Positions 1-6,058 of a stretch of DNA of 14,400 nucleotides are shown one piece after another. Origin of the DNA: GCA-2729515 sp036336695 (GTDB taxonomy: Bacteria; Myxococcota_A; UBA9160; SMWR01); assembly GCA_036336695.1 (NCBI GenBank), contig JAYZFQ010000082.1:1-14400 (forward strand). The letters are read 5' to 3'. The stretch's first letter is position 1. Each line of letters begins with the position of its first letter. Below the pieces are notes generated by a model, which did no database searches, was not told the origin of the DNA, and saw only the letters and a list, made by a program, of their open reading frames with translations. The translations under genes were made by a program, and so were the position numbers.

Positions 1-73
1 ACCAGGATGCCGGGCTCTTCAAGCGGCCGCTGAACCTTCCTGTCCGAATCGCCGGGGCCGCTAGCATGTCCCC

Positions 74-733
74 TTGCTCGTCAAGATCTGCTGCATCCAG
101 TCGCTGGACGAGGCGCGCCGGGCCCTGACTGCCGGAGCGAACGCGATCGGGTTCGTCGCGGAGATGCCGACCTCCACCGGCACGATCGCAGATGCCCGGA
201 TCCGGGAGATCGTGGCAGCGCTCGCGCCGGAGGTTCGCAGCTTCCTGCTCACGAGTCGCACCGAACCCGAAGCCATCGTCGAGCACCAGCGGGCGACGGG
301 CGCCAACACCCTGCAACTTGTCGACCGGGTCTCGGCCGAGTCGCGGGCGGCGGTCCGGCGCCGTCTTCCGCACGTTTCGCTCGTGCAGGTCGTCCACGTC
401 GTCGATCGGAACTCGGTCGAAGAAGCCCGCCGCGCCGAAGCAGGCGCGGACGCGCTGCTGCTCGATTCCGGCCTTCCCGATGCCCCGAATCGCGTGCTCG
501 GTGGCACGGGTTCGACGCACGATTGGAGTCTGAGCCAGGAGATCGTGGGGGGCGCCGGCTGCCCGGTCTGGCTCGCGGGAGGCCTGCGCCCCGACAACGT
601 GGCCGAGGCGATCCGACAGGTGCGGCCCTCGGGCGTCGATGTCTGCTCGGGACTCCGCCCCGGGCGCGCGCTGGACGCGGGGCTGCTTGCAGCATTCGTG
701 GCTGCCGTCGCCGCCGAGGGACCCTCGGCATGA
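74..733 (+). CDS. Phosphoribosylanthranilate isomerase (TrpF)-like protein, divergent paralogue
   Basis: A 219-residue (beta/alpha)8 protein of the TrpF family, which in tryptophan synthesis isomerises phosphoribosylanthranilate to CdRP. Visible family marks are KIC at residues 4-6 (Cys6 matches the catalytic Cys7 of Thermotoga TrpF), Asp131 in LLLDSG (matching the catalytic Asp126), GGTG at 143-146 followed by HDW, LAGGL at 167-171 and GVDVCSG at 187-193, the last two being phosphate-binding loops. The usual KSxRxV segment after GFV is PTSTGTI here, so the substrate-contacting Arg (Arg36 in Thermotoga) is missing. The frame is closed upstream by a TAG at 62-64, leaving TTG at 74 as the only available start, with no clear Shine-Dalgarno. 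An ATG at 66 is in another frame. No other trp gene is nearby, and the next gene overlaps by ATGA. The TrpF fold is secure. The actual substrate is doubtful. Confidence 0.8.
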   Translation: MLVKICCIQSLDEARRALTAGANAIGFVAEMPTSTGTIADARIREIVAALAPEVRSFLLTSRTEPEAIVEHQRATGANTLQLVDRVSAESRAAVRRRLPHVSLVQVVHVVDRNSVEEARRAEAGADALLLDSGLPDAPNRVLGGTGSTHDWSLSQEIVGGAGCPVWLAGGLRPDNVAEAIRQVRPSGVDVCSGLRPGRALDAGLLAAFVAAVAAEGPSA

Positions 734-1461
734 AACGTGTGTTGAAGCTCGCGGGCAGCGTGCTGGGGGTCGTTGTCGTCCTGGCGGCCGTTCCCGCCTA
801 CCGGCTCTACGTCGAGATCCGGAAGGCCGCGAGCGAAGATCCCGCGGTCTATGCCGAGGATGTCGCGGCACTCGTCGCGCGGACGCGTGCCGGCCCGGCG
901 GTGCGCGGCGGGGTCGTCTTCATCGGGAGTTCCAGCATTCGGCTGTGGTCGACGCTCGAGCACGACATGCAGCCGCTACCGGTGGTGCAGCACGGCTTCG
1001 GCGGGGCGAAGCTCGCCGACGTCGCGTTCTACGCCGAGCAGCTCGTGAACCCCTTCGCGCCCCGGGCGGTGGTCGTCTTCGCCGGGACCAACGATCTCCA
1101 TCCGGGCGCGAGCAAGCCTCCGGAGGTTCTGCTCGAGACGTACCGGCGCTTCGTCGAGCGGGTGCGCGCCGACCTGCCCGACGTTCCGATCTATTTCATC
1201 GGGATCACGCCCTCGCCGCTGCGCTGGGCGATCTGGGACCAGGCCCGGGAAACGAACCGGCTGGTTCGCGAGTGGAGCGCCGCGGACCCGACCCTCTTCT
1301 ACATCGAGACGGGCCCATCCCTGCTCGGCGAAGACGGCGAACCCGACCCGGACAACTACCGCTTCGACGGGCTCCATCTCAGTGCGCAGGGCTACGGGAT
1401 CTGGACCGGGATCATACGCACCCGCCTCCTGGAAGACCTGGGGGGCGGCCCTACATCTTGA
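730..1461 (+). CDS. Membrane-anchored SGNH/GDSL-type hydrolase
   Basis: A 243-residue protein starting with ATG in an ATGA overlap with the preceding stop, so probably translationally coupled. Residues 1-23 form a basic n-region plus a hydrophobic segment (uncleaved anchor or signal peptide), which would place the enzyme at the periplasmic face. The SGNH blocks are all present: GSSS at 66-69 (nucleophile Ser68, in the GSSSIxxW variant of GDS), GFGG at 89-92 (oxyanion Gly), GTND at 119-122 (oxyanion Asn121), and DGLH at 213-216 (catalytic Asp and His216). Members of this family hydrolyse esters (lipids, acylated sugars, phospholipids), and the substrate cannot be read from sequence. The 3' end overlaps the convergent SDR gene by 11 bp. 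Confidence 0.85.
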   Translation: MKRVLKLAGSVLGVVVVLAAVPAYRLYVEIRKAASEDPAVYAEDVAALVARTRAGPAVRGGVVFIGSSSIRLWSTLEHDMQPLPVVQHGFGGAKLADVAFYAEQLVNPFAPRAVVVFAGTNDLHPGASKPPEVLLETYRRFVERVRADLPDVPIYFIGITPSPLRWAIWDQARETNRLVREWSAADPTLFYIETGPSLLGEDGEPDPDNYRFDGLHLSAQGYGIWTGIIRTRLLEDLGGGPTS

Positions 1462-2302
1462 TGCCGGCGTCGGAAACCACGGGCATGTTGGTCCAGCGGC
1501 CCGTTTCGTGAACCCGGTACCAGCCGCCGGCGGCCAGGGCGCCGCCGTCCATGTGGAGCGTGGTTCCCGTTACCCACGCCGAAAGATCGCTGGCCAGGAA
1601 TACGGCGCAGCCGGCGGCGTCGGACGGGGTTCCGAAACGGCCGAGGGGGATCCAGTCCTTCGCGTGCTGCCGGTACTCGGGGGCGACCCAGGTGCCGGGC
1701 TTCACCTGTTCGGTTTCCGAGGTCTCCGGTGCGATGGCGTTGACGCGGATTCCCTCGGGGCCGAGCTCGAGAGCCAGGCTCCGCGTGAAGCCTGTGATGC
1801 CGGCGTTGAAGGCGGAGTAGACGGCGCCGTTGGGAATGCCCCGGAAGGCCTCGATGGTGGAGACGTTGATGATGCTGCCGCCGCGCCCTTCTCCGAGCAT
1901 CAACGGAAGCGCGGCGTGGGTGACGCGGAAGACGTGCTTCAGGTTGATCTCGTAGAGGGCTTCCCAGTCGGCTTCCCGTGTCTTCGCGAAGGGCTTCGAC
2001 TGGCCGAGGAAGTCCCCCACGTTGTTGACGAGCACGTCGATGCGGCCGTAGGCCTGTTCCACCCGGGCCACCATGGCGGAAACGCTGGGGCCTTCCTGCA
2101 CGTCCAGCCGGCAGACGAGGTGGGGGTAGCCCTGTGCCGAAAACCAGGCCTCGGCGTCGTCGGCTCGGTCGCCGTCCTTCTCGACGGCGACGACCGTCGC
2201 GCCCAGGGCGCCGAATGCCTCGGCGATCCCACGGCCGAGTCCGGCACCGGCGCCGGTGACGACCGCGACCTTGTTCTCGAGAGAGATGCGGTCCTGGCTC
2301 AT
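1451..2302 (-). CDS. Short-chain dehydrogenase/reductase (SDR) family protein lacking the catalytic Lys
   Basis: A 283-residue classical SDR with a Rossmann fold. The NAD(P)-binding motif TGAGAGLG is at residues 16-23, the LDV acidic-loop region and NNVG follow, then Ser148 (NVST) and Tyr162, and a late MDGG motif. The active-site YxxxK reads Tyr-Ser-Ala-Phe-Asn, so the Lys expected at 166 is Asn (codon at 1805-1807). The start is ATG at 2302, because AGAGGA (2308-2313) sits 5 nt upstream; longer upstream frames would run inside dnaA. It lies 10 bp after the dnaA stop on the same strand, and its Shine-Dalgarno overlaps that stop, so the two are probably cotranscribed. A C-terminal tail rich in Gly, Trp and Arg (about 255-283) goes beyond the minimal SDR. 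The substrate is unknown. Confidence 0.85.
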   Translation of the reverse strand: MSQDRISLENKVAVVTGAGAGLGRGIAEAFGALGATVVAVEKDGDRADDAEAWFSAQGYPHLVCRLDVQEGPSVSAMVARVEQAYGRIDVLVNNVGDFLGQSKPFAKTREADWEALYEINLKHVFRVTHAALPLMLGEGRGGSIINVSTIEAFRGIPNGAVYSAFNAGITGFTRSLALELGPEGIRVNAIAPETSETEQVKPGTWVAPEYRQHAKDWIPLGRFGTPSDAAGCAVFLASDLSAWVTGTTLHMDGGALAAGGWYRVHETGRWTNMPVVSDAGIKM

Positions 2303-2307
2303 CGGGG

Positions 2308-2313
2308 TCCTCT
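2308..2313 (-). promoter_or_regulatory. Ribosome binding site of the SDR gene, overlapping the dnaA stop
   Basis: AGAGGA on the minus strand, 5 nt before ATG at 2302. It overlaps the TGA of dnaA (2313-2315) by one base. It fixes the SDR start and suggests translation of the SDR gene is coupled to termination on dnaA. Confidence 0.7.
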
Positions 2314-3677
2314 CAGCGGGTATCGCGGAGCTGGTCGAGGCGCGCGGAGAGCTCTTCGATCTGGTAGCGGAGCGGCGCGCGCTCGAGAATGCGGCGCTCG
2401 ACGACCTTGACGGCATTGCTCACGGCCGGGTGATCGCGGTCGAAGTGCCGGGCGATGACGCAGAGGGGCTCGTCGGTGTAGCGCCGGCAGAGGTACATGG
2501 CGAGTTGCCGCGGCACCAGCACGTCCCGCCGCCGGGAACGCGATGCCATCGCGGCGTGGGTGGTGCCGAAAAAGGCGGCCACGGTCTCGATGACGGCCTT
2601 GGGTTCCAGCGGCGGAAGGGGTTCTGGAGCGGGAGAGAGCTTGTGGAGCGCAGCGCGGGTGAGGGGGACGTCGAGACGCCGCTTGAGCAGCGACGCCGTG
2701 GCCACCAGCTGGATGAGGGCGCCCTCGAGGTCGCGCACGCTGCCGCGCACGGACTCCACCAGGAGATCCAGGCAGTCGTCCGGTAGCCGGACACCGCCGG
2801 CTGCCGCCTTCGCGCGCAGGATGCGCCGCCGCACGGCGGCGTCCGGGGATTCGATCTCCGCGACGAGGCCCGCCGTGATCTGGGAGCGCAGGCGGCCGTC
2901 GAGTCCATCGATGGCGCGGGGCAGCCGGTCTCCCGTCAACACGACCCGCGCGCCCGCGTCCGCCAGGTGGAGGAGGGTGTGGAAGAGTTCGAGCTGCGTG
3001 GCGGATTTCGAGCCCAGGAACTGGACGTCTTCGAGGACCAGCAGCTCGCACTGCTCCCGGTAGCGCCGCTTGAAGTTCGGCATGTTCTTGCCGCGAATGG
3101 CGGCCATGAACTGGTTCGTGAACTGCTCTGCCGATTCGTAGATGACGCGCCTCGATCCGGCCCGTTGCGCCTCCACCACGACCGCGCGAGCGAGGTGGGT
3201 CTTGCCCAGGCCCGGGCGGGAGGAGAGGTAGAGGGGGTTCAGCGCCGGCTGCTCCCCGCGTGCCAGGGCAAGGCTGGCCTCCCGGGCCAGCGCGTTGCAC
3301 GGACCGACCACGAAGGAGTCGAAGGTGAAGGGCAGGCTCGCGCGTGTCGACTTGCGATCCCGCGTCGGTTCCGGTCTGGCATGAGCGGGTGCGGGTGCCG
3401 TCGTCGCTGCGGGTTCGGGGAGTGCGGCCGTTCGCGGCGCGATGCCCAACTCGATCGTGAACCGGCGCCCCGTCTCGGCCTCGACGGCGCCCGCGATGCG
3501 GTTCAGGAAGCGATCGCGTACGCGGTCGCGGTGGAAGGGCGTGGGGCACAGCAGCCGGAGGTGGTCTTCGGCTCTCTCGACACCGAGGCAACGGACCCAG
3601 GCGTCGAGGGTAGAGGCAGGGATGTCCTGTCTGAGCCGGCGTAAGACACCGTCCCAGAACGGCGGCGAGGGGGGCAT
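2313..3677 (-). CDS. dnaA: DnaA-family replication initiator, divergent
   Basis: A 454-residue protein with all four DnaA domains: domain I about 1-75 (FW..VL...I...TLDAWV), a Pro/Ala/Arg-rich linker about 76-114, an AAA+ domain III from about 116, and a helix-turn-helix domain IV about 355-454. Walker A ends GLGKTHL (156-162). Walker B is LLVLEDVQF (212-220). The sensor 2 Arg is in GSVRDLEGAL (Arg315). Departures from the standard pattern are visible. The first glycines of the P-loop are Ser/Arg. The Walker B first acid is Glu. In box VII the motif RLRSRF is RLRSQI, so the arginine finger (E. coli Arg285) is Gln266. The DNA-reading GGRDHTT motif is FDRDHPA (412-418). There is no dnaN or recF beside it; the next gene is an SDR. 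It could be the sole DnaA of a lineage with a variant protein, or a second paralogue. The family is certain, and the role as main initiator is not. Confidence 0.88.
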   Translation of the reverse strand: MPPSPPFWDGVLRRLRQDIPASTLDAWVRCLGVERAEDHLRLLCPTPFHRDRVRDRFLNRIAGAVEAETGRRFTIELGIAPRTAALPEPAATTAPAPAHARPEPTRDRKSTRASLPFTFDSFVVGPCNALAREASLALARGEQPALNPLYLSSRPGLGKTHLARAVVVEAQRAGSRRVIYESAEQFTNQFMAAIRGKNMPNFKRRYREQCELLVLEDVQFLGSKSATQLELFHTLLHLADAGARVVLTGDRLPRAIDGLDGRLRSQITAGLVAEIESPDAAVRRRILRAKAAAGGVRLPDDCLDLLVESVRGSVRDLEGALIQLVATASLLKRRLDVPLTRAALHKLSPAPEPLPPLEPKAVIETVAAFFGTTHAAMASRSRRRDVLVPRQLAMYLCRRYTDEPLCVIARHFDRDHPAVSNAVKVVERRILERAPLRYQIEELSARLDQLRDTR

Positions 3678-3802
3678 GCCGTCCCGCGATTTCCCGTAGT
3701 TTTAGATGTTTCTGCGCCGATTCCCACCATCACGAACTCGACGCGGGCGCAGTACACCATTTCCTCGATTGGGCTGCAACGGCGGATAGAGGCATTACCG
3801 CC

Positions 3803-3823
3803 GCGCAAAAATTTTTCTTGCGC
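3803..3823. repeat. Palindrome GCGCAA...TTGCGC in the dnaA upstream region
   Basis: GCGCAA and TTGCGC arms flank a core of A and T runs. Folded from the minus strand it makes a nine-pair stem with one G-U wobble and a three-base loop. No T-tract follows on either strand, so an operator or structural element is more likely than a terminator. It lies about 125 bp upstream of the dnaA start. Confidence 0.45.
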
Positions 3824-4002
3824 ACGAACGTCTTTTCTGCATTTGCCGTCGGAGAACCGGTGTTTGTCTTCGCAAAGGCAATTCGATTCCGAGGAGTTCT
3901 GGCGCGGGGCTGATGCGACTTCGTCGGGTTGGCGGGCGTTGCACCAGCGGGGGCGCGGGAATTCCCGATCGGCATGATTCGCGAGAATTCGTGGAAATGC
4001 TG

Positions 4003-4034
4003 CGTTTTTCATATAGATCCAAAAATGAAAAACG
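4003..4034. repeat. Perfect 10-bp inverted repeat downstream of the LON-domain gene
   Basis: CGTTTTTCAT at 4003-4012 and ATGAAAAACG at 4025-4034 are exact reverse complements separated by 12 bases. The element starts 16 bp past the stop of the LON-domain gene, where a terminator would lie, but the stem is A/T-rich and no U-tract follows. A GC-rich inverted repeat (GACCCGGG 4067-4074 and CCCGGGTC 4085-4092) sits just inside the 3' end of that gene. Together they may stabilise the transcript end or separate it from dnaA. Confidence 0.45.
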
Positions 4035-4050
4035 GACGGGTGAACGACGC

Positions 4051-4713
4051 TCAGTGCACCGAGCGAGACCCGGGTTTTCCCCCGCCCGGGTCGGCCAGAC
4101 GAAAGGCGAGCAGTCCTTCCAGGCGTTCGAAGCGTTCGGGGATGTTTTCGGCCTCGAGCAACCCCTGTTTCTCGGCCGGTGCGAACGAGAGGGCGTTGCA
4201 GAGTGAATTCACGAAGCCCGCATCGTCGACTCCCGAGAGCCATTCCTCGGGCACGCGGTCTTCTTCGCCCTGGCCCGAACGTGTCACCAACTCCCGGAGT
4301 TGCACGACGATCGCCGCACGCAGCGCGGCAACCCGCTGGCGAGCCTCCTCGGGGTAGGCGTCTTCGAGCCATTCGACCGCGGCGGTCCGGTAGAGGCGCG
4401 GGGGTTGCGGCGGCTCCTCGGACACGATGCGAAAACGCTCGGTGCCGGCGAGAACGATGTTCCACCGTCCGTTGGGGAGTTGTTGCGCCTGGACGACGTC
4501 GCCGCCGCAGCCGATCGGGTAGACGGGCGGGTTCCCCTCCATTTCCGGGGTGTGTTCGGGGGGAACCACCACCATTCCCAAGCGCCGCCGGCCTGCAACC
4601 ACCTCCTGTCCGAGTTGCCGGTAGCGCGGCTCGAAGAGGTGCAGGGGTGTCTGTACGCCGGGAAACACAACGACGTTTGCGAGCGGGAAAATCGGCAGCT
4701 CCGCGGCACCCAT
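4051..4713 (-). CDS. LON peptidase substrate-binding-domain protein (stand-alone Lon N domain)
   Basis: A 220-residue protein that matches the N-terminal substrate-binding domain of Lon protease without the AAA+ or protease parts. The start is typical, with LPIFPL at residues 6-11 and then VVVFPG, LHLFEPRYR, and later LAGTERFRI. A helical half (about 120-195) ends in LLEAENIPERFERLEGLLAFRL, as usual in this family. Stand-alone members are common in bacteria; their role is unclear, and they are presumed to bind unfolded or degron-bearing protein. ATG at 4713 is used, with no Shine-Dalgarno in front. It is divergent from the metallopeptidase gene across 93 bp. The last residues are a Gly/Pro/Ser tail encoded over a GC-rich hairpin. 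Confidence 0.85.
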   Translation of the reverse strand: MGAAELPIFPLANVVVFPGVQTPLHLFEPRYRQLGQEVVAGRRRLGMVVVPPEHTPEMEGNPPVYPIGCGGDVVQAQQLPNGRWNIVLAGTERFRIVSEEPPQPPRLYRTAAVEWLEDAYPEEARQRVAALRAAIVVQLRELVTRSGQGEEDRVPEEWLSGVDDAGFVNSLCNALSFAPAEKQGLLEAENIPERFERLEGLLAFRLADPGGGKPGSRSVH

Positions 4714-4806
4714 GGGCGCACGATATCACGGGCAGGCGTTTCGCTCGGAGGCACCGACGCTTGGGGTGCTTGACGTCGACGCCAGCGCCCGGAAGATTCT
4801 CCCTCG

Positions 4807-5196
4807 ATGGAAAGTCGAGAGGCCCGCGCGCTCATGGCACGGCTGCGGCGCGACGCGGAACGCATCGCAGCGGCGTTCGATCTCCGCTACCAGGCGATCG
4901 AGGCCGAGCGCCCTGGAGTCAACGGTCACTACGGCCTGTGCACTTCCGACGCGGTGATCCGCATCCGCTTGCGCCACGCGACTACCGACCGGGCGCTCAA
5001 GTACTCGAGCCTCGTGAGCACGCTCTGCCACGAGCTGGCCCACCTCAGGCACTTCAACCACGGCCCGCTCTTCCGAGCGTTCTATCTCAAGCTGCTGGAC
5101 TGGGCGCGCACCGAGGGCATCTATGCGCCCGGGAAGAGGCCGGGCCCCGCGCGGCCGCGGCAACTGGAACTCTTCGGGGCGATCAGCCGCCCTTGA
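4807..5196 (+). CDS. YgjP-like (DUF45/M48-type) zinc metallopeptidase domain protein
   Basis: A 129-residue protein whose second half holds HELAH (His75, Glu76, His79) followed after five residues by His85 in NHGPLF. This HExxHx5H spacing and the following Phe/Tyr residues match the YgjP-like metallopeptidase family (PF01863), for example HELAHLKEKEHNKAFY in E. coli YgjP. His75, His79 and His85 would bind zinc and Glu76 would act as base. It is shorter than YgjP (about 170 residues) and lacks most of its N-terminal part. No signal peptide is seen, so it is probably cytosolic. ATG at 4807 has no strong Shine-Dalgarno. TTGACG at 4770-4775 with AAGATT 17 bp later would give a nearly leaderless transcript, which is a weak call. 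The 3' end overlaps the convergent small gene by 14 bp. Confidence 0.75.
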   Translation: MESREARALMARLRRDAERIAAAFDLRYQAIEAERPGVNGHYGLCTSDAVIRIRLRHATTDRALKYSSLVSTLCHELAHLRHFNHGPLFRAFYLKLLDWARTEGIYAPGKRPGPARPRQLELFGAISRP

Positions 5197-5386
5197 GCGC
5201 GTCGAGGGCCTCGAGCGTATCGGGGCCTTCTTCGACCTTGCAGGAGATCTCGTCGCAGGCGATGCCCTTGTCGATGATTTCCCGCAGCAGGCCGCTCACC
5301 GTGATCTCGTCGTACTCCGCCAGCGCATCCTCGAGAGAATTCTCGGAGACGGTAAAACCGACAGAAAGCTTGATGGTGACGTCCAT
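5183..5386 (-). CDS. Small acidic protein of unknown function (67 residues)
   Basis: I do not recognise this protein. It reads as a compact acidic domain: a beta-like start MDVTIKLSVGFTV, a helix-like SLEDALAEYDEITVSGLLREIIDKGI, then a segment with two cysteines (Cys44 and Cys49) and an acidic tail. ATG at 5386 is chosen because AAGGA (5396-5400) lies 9 nt upstream. A longer frame back to 5443 would add 19 low-complexity residues. Codon use matches the neighbours. Its own promoter region is an AT-rich palindrome at 5454-5485, so it is probably a regulated single gene. It could be a small binding or adaptor protein. Confidence 0.6.
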   Translation of the reverse strand: MDVTIKLSVGFTVSENSLEDALAEYDEITVSGLLREIIDKGIACDEISCKVEEGPDTLEALDALKGG

Positions 5387-5453
5387 CGATGGGCGTCCTT
5401 TTCGTCCTGAGGATGTGCCGCCAGGGGGTGGGGCGGTGAGCAAAAAGCTCTAA

Positions 5454-5485
5454 GTAACCGGAATATAATATGGAATTCCGTTAAC
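5454..5485. promoter_or_regulatory. Candidate operator/promoter: imperfect palindrome around an AT-rich core
   Basis: Arms GTAACCGGAAT (5454-5464) and ATTCCGTTAAC (5475-5485) are inverted with 9 of 11 matches and a 10-bp centre, so arm centres are 21 bp apart (two helix turns). The core contains TATTAT on the minus strand (5465-5470), a possible -10 for the small gene starting at 5386, and TATAAT on the plus strand (5464-5469). No good -35 was found for either. The layout suits a dimeric repressor covering a promoter. Confidence 0.4.
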
Positions 5486-5532
5486 CGGCGGCTAGGATAC
5501 ACCAGCACCCCAGAGACGGCATGGTTTTTTCC

Positions 5533-5552
5533 GCGATTCCGGGGCGATTCCG
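5533..5552. repeat. Tandem 9-bp direct repeat GCGATTCCG with 11-bp period
   Basis: GCGATTCCG occurs at 5533-5541 and again at 5544-5552, in the gap just past the stop of the DUF4149 gene. The 11-bp period is about one helix turn, as for side-by-side protein sites. It may also be chance in a short GC-rich stretch. No intrinsic terminator for the upstream operon was seen here. Confidence 0.3.
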
Positions 5553-5569
5553 TCAGCGCCCGCGCGGGG

Positions 5570-6058
5570 TCAATTTCGCGAGGGGTTTTGCCCTCGAACA
5601 TCGTCCCGAGCGTGCAGGACCAGGAGTGCCAGGGCCCCGAGTCCCACCCCGGTGAACAGGAAGAGGGACTGGCGGTGCAGGCTGGCGAAGCGTTCGGAAG
5701 CCTCGAGGCTGCCGGCCGGGCCGAAGGCGCCGTCGCGCACCTCGCGAATTCCGGGGGTGACGACGAACTCGGAGTAGAGGCAGAGCCCGGCCAGCACCAG
5801 GGGGAAGATCCAGAGCGTCCGGCCCCGGCCGAGGCCGGCCGCAATGGGAGCGAGGGCGATGCCGGCGACCACGCCGTACACGTTCAGGCCCGAAAGGATC
5901 GGGCCGACGACCCTGCCGGCGAGGTCGGTGCTGGGAAGCACGCGGAAGGCCGTCGTCGAGACACCGAAGCCGAACAGGAGCCAGGCGCCGAGCCAACCGC
6001 CGAGCAGAAGCCAGAGGGCCGTCCGCAGGCCGGTGTCGCGCCAGACCGAGTTCCCCAT
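5570..6058 (-). CDS. DUF4149 (TMEM205-like) membrane protein
   Basis: A 162-residue membrane protein with four hydrophobic segments at about 12-34, 55-75, 81-100 and 128-149. The pattern FGVSTTAFRVLPS near the first segment, SEFVVTPGIREVRD after the third, and FASLHRQS before the fourth fit DUF4149, the TMEM205-like domain. Its biochemical role is unknown. ATG at 6058 overlaps the preceding stop as TAATG, so translation is coupled to the kinase-like gene. The tail after the last helix is charged and presumably cytosolic. A much longer in-frame extension upstream (to 6652) only shadows the kinase gene. Confidence 0.75.
   Translation of the reverse strand: MGNSVWRDTGLRTALWLLLGGWLGAWLLFGFGVSTTAFRVLPSTDLAGRVVGPILSGLNVYGVVAGIALAPIAAGLGRGRTLWIFPLVLAGLCLYSEFVVTPGIREVRDGAFGPAGSLEASERFASLHRQSLFLFTGVGLGALALLVLHARDDVRGQNPSRN

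Larger units (their letters stand above)
3678..4050. other. Non-coding, relatively AT-rich gap upstream of dnaA
   Basis: 373 bp between the dnaA start and the end of the LON-domain gene, with no reading frame resembling a protein. Base composition is clearly richer in A/T than the flanking genes, with runs at 3807-3816 and 4003-4032. It holds two palindromes (3803-3823 and 4003-4034). It must contain the dnaA promoter on the minus strand, but no convincing -35/-10 pair was seen. A search by eye found no TTATCCACA DnaA box. The closest is ATTTCCACG on the minus strand at 3990-3998 (7 of 9 against TTWTNCACA). It is therefore not called an origin. Confidence 0.5.

Noticed and set aside
1..73. 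Possible 3' end of an upstream gene or a start at ATG 66
   Set aside because: All three frames close soon (TGA 31-33, TAG 62-64, TGA 126-128) and none shows a recognisable protein tail. ATG 66 is out of frame with the TrpF-like gene.
2299..3591. A 430-residue minus-strand frame inside dnaA
   Set aside because: It is an Arg/Pro-rich shadow of dnaA in another frame with no family signature, which is common in GC-rich DNA.
3721..3729. TTCCCACCA as a DnaA box
   Set aside because: Only about five of nine positions agree with TTATCCACA, no better than chance.
3913..4206. Small plus-strand frame in the dnaA upstream gap
   Set aside because: It runs into the antisense of the LON-domain gene and has no ribosome site or recognisable fold.
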